64,000 nucleotides of DNA. Source: Rhinopithecus roxellana. Lineage: Eukaryota > Chordata > Mammalia > Primates > Cercopithecidae. The DNA lies in assembly GCF_007565055.1 (NCBI RefSeq), contig NC_044559.1, positions 101,826,759 to 101,890,758 on the forward strand. Reading direction: 5' to 3'. How positions within the stretch are numbered: position 1 is the first letter of the stretch; each line of letters opens with the position of its first letter. Made by a program: the position numbers and the translations under genes. The notes under the pieces were generated by a model. That model saw only the letters and a program-made list of their open reading frames with translations. It ran no database searches and was not told the DNA's origin. This document shows, one piece after another, positions 48,262 through 60,680 of this stretch.

Positions 48262-48568
48262 TTTTATCTTTTTTTTTTTTTTTTTTTTTTTTTGAGACAG
48301 AGTCTCACTCTGTCGCCCAGGCTGGAGTGCAGTGGCCGGAGCTCACTGCAAGCTCCGTCTCCTGGGTTCACGCCATTCTTCTGCCTCAGCCTCCTGGGAA
48401 GCTGGGACTATAGGCGCCCGCCACCATGTCCAGCTAATTTTTTGTTTTTTTAGTAGAGACGGGGTTCCACCTTGTTAGCTAGGATGGTCTCGATCGCTTG
48501 GCCTCGTGATCTGCCCGCCTCAGCCTCCCAAAGTACTGAGATTACAGGCGTGAGCCACTGTGCCCGGC
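48262..48568 (-). mobile_element. Alu 1 of a pair
   Basis: Preceded by CTAGGTTTTCTT (48250-48261). Confidence 0.95.
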
Positions 48569-48880
48569 ACTCTTTTTTTTTTTTTTTTTTTCTTTTTTTG
48601 AGATGGAGTCTTACTCTATCACCCAGGCTGGAGTGCAGTGGCATGATCTCAGTTCACTGCAACCTCCGCCTCCTGGATTCAAGCGATTCGCCTGCCTCAG
48701 CCTCCGAGTGGCTGGAACTACAGGCAACTGCCACCATGCCCGACCGATTCTTTGTACTTTTAGTAGAGATGGGGTTTTACTCTATCAGCCAAGATGGTCT
48801 CGGTCTCCTGACTTCTTGATCCGCCTGCCTGGGCCTCCCAAAACTGCTGGGATTACAGGTGTGAGCCACCCTGGCCAGCC
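48569..48880 (-). mobile_element. Alu 2 of a pair
   Basis: Followed by CTACGTTTTCTT (48883), so the pair shares one target duplication. Confidence 0.95.
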
Positions 48881-49216
48881 CTCTACGTTTTCTTAATTCA
48901 GGTCAGTTTCACTGAAGACCTATTCCTGTAAAGGAATGAGACAAGAGTCCCAGATCTAACTGGGAAAGAAAAAAGTTAAGGCCCACTAATGATGCCCAAA
49001 AGCCTTACAAACTCTTCATAAATAATAAAGATTTCTTCCAGAGTTGCAGTTTCCTACAAAGTTTCAGATAGCCTATAAGCAGTCTGAGCAAATAAACTTC
49101 TTTGTAGGACTCCTGTGGATTTAGCAGTGTTTTATAGCTTTGGTAACAACTGCTTTTTCTTTGGGGATCTGAAAGCTTTCTTGTATTAGCAACCTGACCA
49201 CCTGCTTTCTGAGTTT

Positions 49217-49515
49217 TTCTGTTTGTTTTTTTGAGACGGAGTCTTGCCCTGTCACCCAGGCTGGAGTGCAATGGCACGATCTTGGCTCACTGCGACCTCC
49301 GCCTCCCGGGTTGAAATGATTTTCCTGCCTCAGCCTCCCAAGTAGCTGGGATTACAGGCGTCTGCCACCACACCCAGCTAATTTTTGTATTTTCAGTAGA
49401 GACGGGGTGTTTCACCATGTTGGTCAGGCTGGTCTTGACTCCTGACCTCAGGTGATCCACCCACCTTGGACTCCCAAAGTGCTGGGATTACAGGCGTGAG
49501 CCACTGCACCTGGCC
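49217..49515 (-). mobile_element. Alu
   Basis: CTTTCTGAGTTTTT / CTTTCTGAGCTTTTT on both sides (49203, 49516). Confidence 0.96.
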
Positions 49516-49854
49516 TTTCTGAGCTTTTTAACAGAACCACCAGAACCATTCTTATTTATTTCAGGAATTCTCAGAATCATTCTTCCTGCCACATTTAGGT
49601 TAACAATACTTTGTTTTAACTTTGTGCTGTATTCTACTTGGCCTTGAAGAATGGGGGTATACTTAAAAAGTTACATAATTCAGTGTAAAAAACAAAACCA
49701 AACCATTTAAATTGGTCATGGAAATATGCATTTTTCTACTCTGACAAGAAGAAAAGCAAAATGCTACACAGAGAAGCAATTGTTCATGAACTAGGTTTGT
49801 CAACAGAGTCAAATCAAAATGTGTACTTTTCTTTGCTAGGAAAAAAGATAATTT

Positions 49855-50173
49855 TCTTTTTTCTTTTCTTCTCCTTTTTTTCTGGAGGAGGGACGGAGTC
49901 TTGCTCTGTCACTCAGGTTGAAGTGCAGTGGTGCAATCTTGGCTCACTACAACCTCTGCCTCCTAGGTTTAAGCTATTCTCGTGCCTCAGCCTCCTGAGT
50001 AACTGGGATTACAAGCGCACGCCAACACGCCTGGCTAATTTTTTGTATTTTCAATAGAGACGGGGTTTCACCATGTTGAGCAGGCTGGTCTTGAACTCCT
50101 GACCTCAAGTGAGTCATTCACCTCAGCCTACCAAAGTGCTGGGATTACAGGCATGAGCCACCCACACCTGGCC
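49855..50173 (-). mobile_element. Alu with CT-rich tail
   Basis: The T-run is broken by C and a 'ggaggaggg' patch. Confidence 0.94.
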
Positions 50174-50309
50174 TGGAGTTTTCTTTATCCTTCTCTTACA
50201 GTGATGAATTAGACTGAGCTTTGTTATGCTTCATTATGTTTATTACTGTCATTCATTCGTGAAGAATCCTCAAAGAGCTTGATGCTGAAGGCTGAGAGTG
50301 GTGTTAACC

Positions 50310-50385
50310 AAGGCCTAGAACCAGTGGTTCTCAAGGGATAACCCTTGACCAGCAGCATCTACAGAAACACCAATCCTTCATTAAC
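50310..50385. mobile_element. possible MER5-like hAT fragment
   Basis: 'ccagtggttctcaaggga' (50321) resembles the terminal phrase of MER5-type elements. Only the end is seen. Confidence 0.35.
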
Positions 50386-50708
50386 TTCGTCCATAGGCTC
50401 TTGGGAATAACATACAATGAAATCAGTTTTACCATAGGCTGATATGAACAAGAGTTAAGTTCCTATGGCATATTTCTGGTGACAAAAACATCATTAAACT
50501 TTGAAATAAGCACTCAAACACATTCAATATTTAACACTGTAATAAATGTGAGCTATACAGACATTTAAGAAAGATGAATAAAAACAAGTTAATTATTTAC
50601 CCAATTATTACAGCTCAGAGTTGTGAGTGGCCAGAGCTTATCCAAGAAACTCACCATTCAAGGCCAGAACCAATCCTGCACAAGATGTCATTCCCTTGCA
50701 GGGAAGTT

Positions 50709-50788
50709 ACACACACACACTCGCTCTCTTACACACACATGTGCGCACACACACATTCACACACACACGTGCGCGTGCACACACACAG
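50709..50788. repeat. CA-rich microsatellite
   Basis: About 80 bp of interrupted CA with GTGCGCACAC patches, partly self-complementary. Confidence 0.9.
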
Positions 50789-50799
50789 ACAATTTAGAC

Positions 50800-50935
50800 A
50801 AGTCAATTAAATTAGCTTGCACATCTTTGGGATTTGGGAGGAAACCAGAGGATCCTGAGCAAACCCATGCAGACATGGAAATAAAGTGCAAACTCCTCAA
50901 GGACAGTGTTTGTGTAAGCACCACTGTCACAACCA
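50800..50935. other. possible ancient repeat
   Basis: 'tgggaggaaaccagaggat' and 'aaacccatgcagacatgg' resemble a motif shared by very old vertebrate repeats. Family not settled. Confidence 0.35.
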
Positions 50936-51373
50936 GTTTGTGACCTCAACTGGGCCTACACTGTTGATAACAAAATGTCGAGTTATCTCGTAGGTATAAT
51001 GGATCCCAAAACTGCAAGTCCTATAGCATGCACGACAGAAAAAGCTTTAATGACTTAACAACACCTGGAACCAATAATTCCTCTTCTCAGAACCAAGACT
51101 GGGACAGCAGCAGAACCCAAATGTCAGAACCTCTTTTGGAAGTGAAGGATCCATTGGCTTGAAAGATACAGGGCTAAAACTGGCCTCAACATAACTTACC
51201 ATAAATGGCAAAATTTGAAGCCCACTAATCAGACCCTGCTAAGCCAACATTTCTAAATCCCTTCCCTTGCCCTCTGAGTCCATATACTTGCCACAGATGC
51301 CAAATGAGAAAGACAGATTTGAGTCGGACTCTTGTCTCTTTCCTAGCCAGTTTTGCAATAAGCCTTTCTTTAT

Positions 51374-51688
51374 TGGCTGGGCAGACTGTCTTAAACCTCT
51401 AATCCCAGCACTTTGGGAGGCAGAGGCAGGTCAATCACTTGAGCCCAGAAGTTCAAGACCAGCCTGGGCAACCTGGGGGGGTTCCCATTTCTACAAAAAA
51501 TATAAAAATTAGCTGGGTATGGTGGTGTGTGCCTCTAGTTCCAGCTACTCAGGAGGCTGAGTTGGGAGAATCACCTGAGCCCAGGAGTTTGAGGCTGCAG
51601 TGAGCTATGATCACACCACTGCACTTGAGACTGGGCAACACCATGGAAACTTCTTTCAGAAACAAACCAAACAAAACAAAAAAACCTT
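51374..51688 (+). mobile_element. Alu, old
   Basis: Diverged head and a G7 run at 51475; CAAA-rich tail. Confidence 0.93.
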
Positions 51689-51834
51689 CCTTTTCTCAAA
51701 AGCCAATGCCACAGTTACTGGTTTTCTGTGCACACTGAACAGCAAGCCCATTTGCTTGACGGTAGCCACAGCTAGGGATCAATACTTTTATCATCAATGA
51801 AATAACAAAATGACATCATTCAAGGACCTGTTGT

Positions 51835-51985
51835 AATTAACAATGCATATTCCTATGCTCCAAACCAGATTTATTGAATCAGAAAATTCCAGAAGTGGGG
51901 TCCAGCAATCTGTGCTTCAACAAATTCCTAGGTCATTCTGATACACTATCAAGTCTGAGAATCAGTAGCTTCTAGCAATTGTTCT
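51835..51985. mobile_element. MER5/Charlie-type hAT fragment
   Basis: 'catattcctatgctccaaac' (51846), 'attgaatcagaaaattccag' (51874), 'gtcattctgatacac' (51932) and 'tctgagaatcagtagc' follow the order of a common Charlie-derived short element. Confidence 0.6.
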
Positions 51986-52059
51986 TAAACATTTTGAAAT
52001 CAAAGACGCTTTTGAAAATCTGATGAAAGCTGTAGCTCTGAAAGAAACATGAGACACAC

Positions 52060-52245
52060 ACTATTTTGCTCCATAATTTCAGAATTTTCAAGATCATCTG
52101 GAGAACATTCTAAGAATATACATTTCTAAGTCTTACTCTGTAACTTACACTGAGGGTGGGTCCCAGGAATCCTTAGGTTTAAAAAGTTCTCTGGGTTAGT
52201 TCTGAGGTTCAGTCATGTTTAGGAACCATTGCTTCAACCATTGCG
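52060..52245. mobile_element. second MER5/Charlie-type fragment
   Basis: 'gggtgggtcccaggaatcc' (52154) and 'tgtttaggaaccattgctt' (52217) repeat the pattern of the 51.9-kb element, more diverged. It may be a neighbouring insertion of the same family. Confidence 0.45.
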
Positions 52246-52843
52246 ACCATGAATATGGTTAAGAACACCTGGCCTAGAGTGAATATATCTCAGAGCACAG
52301 CACCTCAGAACTTAGACATTCTCTTAACAGATCAGTTTCCTGGTCACTTTGCTCACTCAAAATGCTACTTTCTCAGGAACCACAGGACCTTTAAATAATT
52401 TACCAAGAGCTTACATTGGAAAGCTGCCCATCCTCAGTATGTAGCTCTTTGAACCACATAGAGGCCCTTTAAACTTTACCCAATTATACACACCAGGTTT
52501 TCAAATACGAAAAACCTAGGGCTAGTAAGAGGATAAGCTCTTTGGCATTTTGCAGAAAGATATTTATTAAAGTTATCCTGGCTTCCTAAAAATATCAAGC
52601 AGCTAAATCAGCACCCTGGGATAGTGAGAATGCTGCCTCCCCAGAATACACGGAAAGAGAATGTAAGTAAAAATAGTAAACAGAATAACCTCAAAAGTAG
52701 TTTCTTCTTGATGTTTAAAAAAGATGAAGATTCAATCATTTTTGATCTCAACTTTCTAGGCATACTAAGAGGAACAAAGAAAAACTGCCTCAAAAGAAGA
52801 CATGAGAAACCAGAAGCAAAGTTAATCATTCAACAAAAAATTT

Positions 52844-52946
52844 ACCAGCCTTGGCAACATAGGGAGATCTCGTCTCTAGAAAAATCACAAAAATTAGCTG
52901 GGCATGGTGGCACACACCTGTGGTCCCATCTACTTAAGAGGCTAAG
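52844..52946 (+). mobile_element. Alu middle fragment
   Basis: About 100 bp around the left-arm end; no head or tail. Confidence 0.8.
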
Positions 52947-53044
52947 TATGTTGCAATACATACAAACCCTACCCCCACAGGCACATATAATATGTGGTAT
53001 AACCAGCTCAGCAGCTTTTGATGCAAAAAAGGATTAGGAAGTTT

Positions 53045-53135
53045 TATTCGTTTAACAAATATTCACTGGAACATTTAAAGTGTGTTAAGCATTGTTTCAG
53101 AGATTTTGGGTAATGCAAAGATGAAGCTAAACAGA
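53045..53135 (+). repeat. L2-like fragment
   Basis: 'aacaaatattcactggaac', 'gtgttaagcattgtttcag' (53082) and 'gtaatgcaaagatgaag' resemble the same phrase as at 40.3 kb. Confidence 0.45.
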
Positions 53136-53574
53136 AACTCAGTAGGAGACAACACTGTTCTATGGTATGAAGGCTAAAGCTGTTGTTCCACGTATGTGAA
53201 GTACCAGTCTCAATACACTGAAATAATTTCAAATGAAAATTAAAGACAGATCATTCAGAAAAACATTATAAACATTAGAAAATAAACAAAACAAAGACAT
53301 TAGAAAATAAACAAAGTCAAGTGATACAGATAGTGAAGGTCTATCTAGAATCGTTATGTTATGAATGGCTAAAAGAAATGTTTCGTCTAAAACCTTCATT
53401 ATACTTTAATATACATGAAAAGTTTCATGTATCTTATTCTAAAGTAGAGGATCTCATCCTGAGTTTTCTCAGAAAGCACTCAAGGAGTCTTAGAATACCC
53501 CGTAATTATTTGCAAAAATTTATAAATATATGTTCTTTTTCCCTTGAAAAAATGGTTAGATTTTCTCTCTCTCT

Positions 53575-53862
53575 CTTTTTTTGAGACAGAGTCTTGCTCT
53601 GTTGCCAAAGTTGCAATGCAATGGTGCGGTCTTGGCTCACTGCAACCTCTGCTTCCCAGGTTCAAGTGATTCTCCTGCCTCGGTCTCTCAAGTAGCTGGG
53701 ATTACAGGCACCTGCCACTATACCTGGCTAATTTTTGTATTTTTAGTAGAGACAGGTTTTCGCCATGTTGGCCAGGCTGGTCTCCATCTCCTGACCTCAT
53801 GATCCACCAGCCTCAGCCTCCCAAAGTGCTGCGATTACAGGTGTGAGCCACTGTGCCTGGCC
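53575..53862 (-). mobile_element. Alu
   Basis: Full-length. A CT microrepeat precedes it (53564-53577). Confidence 0.95.
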
Positions 53863-53925
53863 AAATTTTTAAATTTTTTGTAGAGACAGGTTCTCATTTT
53901 GTTGCCCAAGCTAATACTGAATTTT
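53863..53925 (-). mobile_element. Alu short fragment
   Basis: A 60-bp scrap ('gtagagacaggttctcatt') directly behind the full Alu; likely the element it inserted into. Confidence 0.7.
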
Positions 53926-53939
53926 CTATCCATGTTTCG

Positions 53940-54051
53940 TTGCAGAGGCAGACCCCACAGACACAGAGGGCCAACTGTATGTACTGAAAAAAAATCCCTG
54001 GATAAGTGGATCTATGCAGTTCAAACCTGTATTGTTCAAGAGTCAACTGTA
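53940..54051. mobile_element. Tigger/MER2-like transposon end
   Basis: 'cacagagggccaactgtat' (53962) joins 'gtggatctatgcagttcaaa' (54006) and 'tgttcaagagtcaactgta' (54031), which resembles the terminal repeat of a pogo-like element. It lies directly against the minus-strand L1. Confidence 0.6.
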
Positions 54052-54433
54052 CTTGGAATCATATACTATGTAGCCTTTTCAGATTGGCTTCTCTCACCTA
54101 GTAAAATGCATTTTTCTCCATGTCTTGTCATAGCTTGACAGCACATTTCTTTTTAGCAGTAATATTTCAATGTCTGAACATACCACAGCTTATTTATTCA
54201 TTCACATACTGAAGGACATTTTGGATGCTTCCAAGTCTTAACAATTATGTACAAAGCTGCTATAAAAAAAAATCCATGTTCAGGTTTTGGGGTAGACGTG
54301 TTTTCAACTCATTTGGGTAAACACCAAGGAATGACCGCTGTATCTTACGGTCTAATCTGTTCATGTCTTTTGCCCATTTTTATGTCAGGTTGTTCATGCT
54401 CTTATTGTTGAGTTTTAAGAATTGGTATATTTC

Positions 54434-54695
54434 AAGGGCTGAATACAGTGGCTCACACCTGTAATCCCAGCACTTTGGGAGGCCAAGGTGTTTGAGACCA
54501 GCCTGGCCAACATGGCAAAACTCCATCTCTACTAAAAATAAAAAATTAACTGGACATGTTGGCACATGCCTGTAATCCCAGCTACTTGGGAGGCTGAGGC
54601 ATAAGAACTGCTTGAACTCGGTAGGCAGAGGTTGCAGTGAGCCAAGATCGCACCACTGCATTCTAGCCCGGGCAACAAAGTAAGACTGTCTCACA
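54434..54695 (+). mobile_element. Alu in minus-strand L1
   Basis: Internal deletion of about 25 bp after 'gggaggccaaggtg'. The tail became AAT/AAC repeats. Confidence 0.94.
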
Positions 54696-54738
54696 GTAAT
54701 AATAATAACAGTAATAATAACAACAACAACAATGATAA
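54696..54738. repeat. AAT/AAC repeat
   Basis: Grown from an Alu tail. Confidence 0.85.
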
Positions 54739-54860
54739 TCTGTATATTTTATAGTCTTTTTTCTTAATTCGACATGTCTTTTGCAAATATTTTCTTCCCT
54801 CTTGCTTTCTCCTTCTTTTAATATCCTTAGTTATTGCTATACATTTTAAATTGATTTAAT

Positions 54861-56073
54861 AATTCTAGAATTCCAGTATTTTAATATGGGTTATGGGTCT
54901 TTTTGCTGCACGGCCTCTGGGAGACTTTGCCAGTTAGTACACATGGATAATACCATTTAATTAGGGTAGTTTTCTACACAACAGTAGTAAACATCACCTC
55001 AGCTATAAAAAATCCAGACCTAGTGAAATTTAAATCATTGTACTTCTACTCAGTTCATTCTTTTCATAGTCATGTAACAAGACTTTCATTTGGTTTATGT
55101 GTGTAAAAATTTATTAAGAGAAAAGTAAACGTTTTCTCTCTTAGAGGACTGGTAAGTTACTTTCTAATGATTCATTTTGCTAGGCACATGATAAAAACTA
55201 TTTGTGATCTGAAATGAAAGAAATAAAAAAATGTAAATTTGTGGAAGGAAATATCAACTAAAACAGCAAAAAAAACCTTATTAATAGTAACATCTTTGGG
55301 AGTATTTGTTTTTTCTAGCAGTGGCAGCAGTGATTTAGCTTATCAAGTTTCAAGAGCAATTACTTGCTTTTCATGAATAACTAGCTCTACTTGATTGTTT
55401 GCATATAGTTTAAATTTATGTACTTACAAGTTAAATCCTGTTAAATAAAGCGCCAAGAAAATTTACAAATACCTTAATTCTAAAATAAACAGTATTGTAA
55501 TCCACATTACTTAAAAGTTTCTGGATTACTGGTTGAATCTCACAATTTTTTTAAAACACAGTTTTCAGTGCAATCGTATATACTATAACGAGATTTTACA
55601 TAAATATTAAATCACAGATGCCACAAATATTTTTAAATTATGGCATTTTAGAAAGGTCATTCATTATTCAAAAACCTGATTATAGGAAAAAATTCCAAGA
55701 TGACTGCACTCATGTTACTTATAAAATATAAATATATAATAAGAGTATGAAAATCACAGAAGTTAAAAAAATTTAAAGGAAAGATTAATGAGAGGTGAAC
55801 AAAATCAAGTATTACAATACAGCCTACATCAAATAAGCAATAATAAACAGGACAATTCTTTGAAAATATATAAATGACATGACTGTTTTGGAAAGCACAA
55901 AGAAATTTGGGTCAAAACCATCCAAACTTTTATAACTGAAAAAACAAAACTTAAAGGAAGGTCTAAATTTTTATAACTAAGAAAAGAATCTTCAAGAAAA
56001 GTCTAAAAGGCATATATTAGACTTCTAAGGAACTGTATATTTCTGAAACTTCTGAAAACACTGAAAAACATTT
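54861..56073. other. unique A/T-rich DNA
   Basis: 1.2 kb without recognised repeat or exon. Confidence 0.55.
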
Positions 56074-56086
56074 AAAAGTAGATGGT

Positions 56087-56374
56087 GGCCGGGCACGGTG
56101 GCTCACACCTATAATCCCCGCACTTTGGGAGCGTAAGGCAGGTGGATCACCTGAGATCAGGAGTTCGAATCCAGCCTGGCCACCATGGTGAAACCCTTTC
56201 CCTATTACAAATTAGTCAGGCGTGGTGGCGGACGCCTGTAAACCCAGCTACTCAGGAGGCTGAGGCATGAGAATCGCCTGAACCTGGGAGGCGGAGGTTG
56301 CAGTGAGCCAAGATCGCACCACTGCACTCCAGCCTGGGTGACAGAGCAAGACTCGGTCTCAAAAATAAATAAAT
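56087..56374 (+). mobile_element. Alu
   Basis: AAAAGTAGATGGT on both sides (56074, 56375). Confidence 0.96.
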
Positions 56375-56827
56375 AAAAGTAGATGGTAAAAAGCTTCTGA
56401 GGCAATAATATAGGGAAAAGCTATACTGGCAAGATACAAACAAAATAACCTAATAGGACTTTTCTATGTTTAATGTCTATGATTACCTTGAGGTACTTAA
56501 TTATGGAAAGAGATTAAAATACACACTAGCAAAATGCTTGCAATTTTGCTATTACTATAATCCATTGATATTCAGGATTGGAATTCATTTCACAATAACA
56601 AAGACAAAAATGAATGAAGACTGGCTATAGAAATTTAAGTTACTTCTTGAAGAAAGTAATGATAAGGTAAAAAATCAGTATGAAATCTTTTTTAAGATAA
56701 CGAATATTGAGAAAAAATATTAAGTACATTAGTTGTTTCAAAACATTTCCAAACATTCATAGATATTTAGTAAGAAAAATTTGATTGCAATTATGACTAT
56801 TTTGTTTCTTTTTAAGAAACAGGGCTT

Positions 56828-57130
56828 GGGCTGGGCGTGGTGGCTCACATTTGTAATCCCAGCACTTTGGGAGGCCAAGGCGGGAAGATCACGAAGTTAG
56901 GAGTTCAAGACCAGTCTAACATGCTGAAATTCCGTCTCTACTAACAATACAAAAAAAATTAGCTGGGCATGGTGGCACATGCCTGTAATCCCAGCTACTT
57001 GGGAGGCTGAGGCAGGAGAATCGCTTGAACCCAGGAGACCGGAGGTTGCAGTGAGCCGAGATAGTGCCACTGCACTCCAGCCTGGGCAAAAAGAGTGAAA
57101 ATCCGTCTCAGGAAAAAAAAAAAAAAAAAA
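56828..57130 (+). mobile_element. Alu 1 of a pair
   Basis: Preceded by AAGAAACAGGGCTT (56814-56827). Confidence 0.96.
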
Positions 57131-57437
57131 GGCCGGGCGTGGTGGCTCATGCATGGAATCCCAGCACTTTGGGAGGCCGAGGCGGGTGGATCAGGAGGTC
57201 AAGAGATCCAGACCATCCTGGCCAACATATGAAACCCTGTCTCTACTGAAAATACAAAAAATTAGTCAGGTGTGGTGGCAGGCGACTGTAACCCCAGCTA
57301 TTTGGGAGGCTGACACAGGAGAACTCCTTGAACCCGGGAGGTGGAGGTTGCAGTGAGCCGAGATCGCGCCATTGCACTCCAGCCTGGGCAAAAAGCATGA
57401 AACTCCGTCTCAAAAAAAAAAAAAAAAGAAAAAAGGA
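57131..57437 (+). mobile_element. Alu 2 of a pair
   Basis: Starts at once in the A tail of the first. Followed by AAGAAACAGGGCTT (57438-57451). Confidence 0.96.
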
Positions 57438-57580
57438 AAGAAACAGGGCTTTGCTAAGTTGCCCAGGCTAGAGTGTAGTGACTATTCACAGGCATGATCA
57501 CAGTGCACTATGGCCTCAAACTCTTGCCTCAGCCTCCAGGGAAGCTGGGACTAGAGGCATATGCCACTGTGCCCAACTGG
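57438..57580 (-). mobile_element. old Alu monomer, host of the pair
   Basis: 'gttgcccaggctagagtgta' to 'catatgccactgtgcccaac'; its left piece is at about 56798-56827. Confidence 0.8.
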
Positions 57581-57736
57581 AATTACAATTTTGCAATGCT
57601 TTTGCCATCCCTAGTCTCTATAATAAAGCTGGGTTTAGAACTAATCTTTTATTTTAATCTGTCTCTTCTCTTCATTTCTTTGGGTGGGGAAGGCTGACTG
57701 GAAATGGAAAATAAACTATGTATAGACATGACAAAT

Positions 57737-57756
57737 ATGTGTGTGTGTGTGTGTGT
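57737..57756. repeat. (GT)10
   Basis: Uninterrupted run. Confidence 0.9.
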
Positions 57757-57768
57757 TTTATGTGTTTG

Positions 57769-58037
57769 TGTATTTGAGACAGGGTCTCACTCTGTTGCCT
57801 AGGCTGGAGTGTCACAGCATGATCACAGCTCACTACATTATCAATCTCTTGGACTCAAGCAATCCTCCCACTTTAGCCTCCTGAATAGCTGGAACTATAG
57901 GCACATGCCACCATAACTGACTAATTTTTTTTTTTTTTTTTTGCCCAAGCTGGTCTCGAACTCCTGGCTCAAGTGATTCTCCCACTTCAGCTTCCCACAG
58001 TGCTAGGATTATAGATGTGAGCCACTATGCTGGGCCC
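57769..58037 (-). mobile_element. old Alu with internal T-run
   Basis: A run of T at 57924-57942 replaces part of the left arm. A GT microsatellite precedes it. Confidence 0.92.
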
Positions 58038-58108
58038 TAAATTTTTATTTCTATTCTGCATTATAATTTCACTCCCACAGGCTTGTTTCAAAGAACTTTA
58101 CTAAATTG

Positions 58109-58408
58109 GCTGAGTGCAGTGGCTCACGCCTGAAATCCCAACACTTTGGGGGGCCGAGGTGGGCGACTGCTTGAGGCCAGGAGTTCAAGACCAGCGTGGC
58201 CAACATGGCGAAACCCCGTCTCCAGTAAAAATACAAAAATTAGACACGTGTGGTGGTGCATGCCTATAGTCCCAGCTAATCAGGAGGCTGGGGTGGGAGA
58301 ATTGCTTGAACCCGGGAAGCAGAGGTTACAGTGAGCCGAGATCACGCCACCGCACTCCACTCTGGATGACAGAACAAGACACTGTCTAAAAAAAAAGATA
58401 AAAATAAA
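58109..58408 (+). mobile_element. Alu
   Basis: Full-length. Confidence 0.95.
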
Positions 58409-58549
58409 ATGGGACGAACATCATCACATCATATTAATGTTTACAAACATTCTGAAGCCAAATCCACTTCGTCCATAGTCCCTCTTTATTAACATGATGA
58501 TATAAAGTCATCTACCATTCTTAATGTCTTCCTTAAAAAAACCATTCCC

Positions 58550-58893
58550 GACTTGGTGTGGTGGCTCATGCCTGTAATCCCAGCACTTTGGGAGGCTGAA
58601 GTGGGTGGATAGCCTGAGGTCAGGAGTTAGAGACCAGCCTGACCAACATGGTGAAACCCCATCTCTACAAAAAATACAAAAATTAGCTGGGCGTGGTCGT
58701 GCTTGCCTGTAATCCCAGCTACTTGGGAAGCTCAGGAAGAAGAATCACTTGAACTCAGGAGGCAGAGGTTGCAGTGAGCCGAAATCATGCCACTGTACTC
58801 CAGCCTGGGCAAGAGTGAGACTTCATCTCAAAAAGAAAAACAGAAACAAAAAAAACACACAAACAAACAAAAAACAACAACAACAAACAAACC
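58550..58893 (+). mobile_element. Alu with long AAAC tail
   Basis: The tail has grown to about 60 bp of A/CAAA/CAA units. Confidence 0.94.
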
Positions 58894-59869
58894 ACTGCCT
58901 ACAACCAACCTAGCCAAATATTTTCCCCAGGATGATTACATATTCTAATCCCCATTACGAGAAATAATCACTTCTACTGTTGTTATTCTAGAATCAGTCT
59001 CAAAGAATAAATGACTTCCTCGACGTTTTCTTGGTTTAGTGGTCTCAGTGCCACCAAATCTTAACTGAAATAAACCATGGTCACTCCATTTTTATATTCA
59101 TCCTTCTAGCCAGCAAATGAACCAACAAATACCTAGAGATACGTAGTATGTAGAATCAAACAAACCTTTCTGCTCTCATAGAGCTTTTATTCCAGTGGGG
59201 TGGATAAAGAACATATCACTACCTTCCTAGCCATATTCTGATGATCAAGACCTCTCCTATTTCTTTTACTTACCACTTACGTTCATTGCTACCACTCTCT
59301 CAGGTCCATCAAATAAAATATAAATATATAATATTTGTTTTTCCTTCTTTATCAAAAATACACAATCAACACACTCACTGTCACAAAACAGGGCCTGAAG
59401 ATAGAATCTTCAAGTCATCCTACTTTTATAATCACATGTGATCTAGCTTTCTAATTCTGCATTCCTTTGAAACTCCTCTCTCAAAGTAACGGCCCAATTA
59501 TTGATAAATTCAGTCCTCCACCCTCCTAAACACAGAGGCTTTCACATTAATGATATCCTGTAAGAGGCTTATTCCTCCTTCGACTTTGAAAATATCATAT
59601 TCTGATGCTTTCCCTCCTATTTCTCTTATATATATTTTTTCAATCTTCCCAGATGGCTCCACTTCTTCACAATCCTTAAATGAGGATGTGGCTCAATCAC
59701 TTTGAACTCTGATCATCTTACGGCTCTAAATATTATCTATATGCAGTAAACTATCACATCTAGGTCCTTTCTCTGATCTTTCCCATGTACTAATTCAGTT
59801 CTTTTTGATTTCTTAACTGGCTTTCTTGCATTTAATCTAAGTCTTCCAACTGATCCTAAAAGACAAATT
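58894..59869. other. unassigned, possible very old repeat
   Basis: Pyrimidine-rich words hint at L2, but I cannot anchor them. Confidence 0.4.
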
Positions 59870-60680
59870 TAACTAAATTATTTCCTTATTCAAAGCACTT
59901 TATTATTACATTTTTAAAGGTATCCTAATTATCTTCACCTTGCAGATGAACTCTTCAGCAATTCAACCCTTTCCTCTTTCCAGATTCATAGTTCACTATG
60001 TTCATTTTCGTAATTATGTGTATCTCACATCCTTAAATGTTCTCTGTTCTTTCATATTTATTATCCTCCAATTTAGCTCAAGATGTTTCCCTTTATCTGT
60101 TTAGTTCAATTTTTTTTTTTTTTTTTTGAGACAGAGTCTCACTCTGTTGCCAAGCTGGAGTGCCGTGGTATGATCTCGGCTCACCGCAACCTCCACCTCC
60201 CGGGTTCAAGCAAATTCTCCTGCCTCAGCCTCCTGAGTAGCTGGGAGTACAGGTGTGTGCCACCACACCCAGCTGATTTTTGTATTTTTAGTAAAGATGG
60301 GGTTTCACCATGCTGGCCAGGATGGTCTCGATCTCCTGATCTGATGATTCACCTGCCTCGGTCTCCCAAAGTGCTGGGATTACAGGTGTGAGCCACTGTG
60401 CCCTGCTCAATCAATCTTTCCAAGGCCTAGTTCAAACATAGCCTTGTCTATGAATTTCTTTATCTCACCACTCAAAATTAATCTTTTCCTGCTTTATATA
60501 CCCACTGCTGTTTGTTTGGACTTCTGCTACAACACTGTAAAAATAGTTTTAACTTATTAATGCATGTATCTGTGTCCACAAAACTTTTGAGCTCTAGGAA
60601 GACAAAGATTTCTTCAATTTCGTTTTTGTATTTTCCATAGTATCTAAAAACAATGGCTATCATTAAATATTTTTAAAGAA
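59870..60680 (+). repeat. L2, interrupted by an Alu
   Basis: 'caatctttccaaggcctagt' (60411) to 'ttttgagctctaggaagac' (60585) and 'gctatcattaaatattttt' follow the L2 3' order. The Alu at 60108-60409 splits it. Confidence 0.55.
60108..60409 (-). mobile_element. Alu in L2
   Basis: Full-length with a T18 run. Confidence 0.95.

Larger units (their letters stand above)
54052..54860 (-). mobile_element. L1 ORF2 3' part, minus strand
   Basis: Complementary L1 phrases are clear: 'cagattggcttctctcacc' (54080), 'gtaccacag'-like at 54182, 'gctgctataaa' (54258), 'gtcttttgcccattttta' (54365). An Alu is inserted at 54434-54695, and the L1 continues as 'gtcttttgcaaatattttc' (54775). Old and decayed. Confidence 0.8.

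Noticed and set aside
50574..50943. Histidine-rich open frames
   Set aside because: Caused by the CA microsatellite.
52624..53037. 137-codon frame, partly outside Alu
   Set aside because: Lysine/asparagine-rich from A-rich DNA, then an Alu fragment. No splice signals or recognisable domain.
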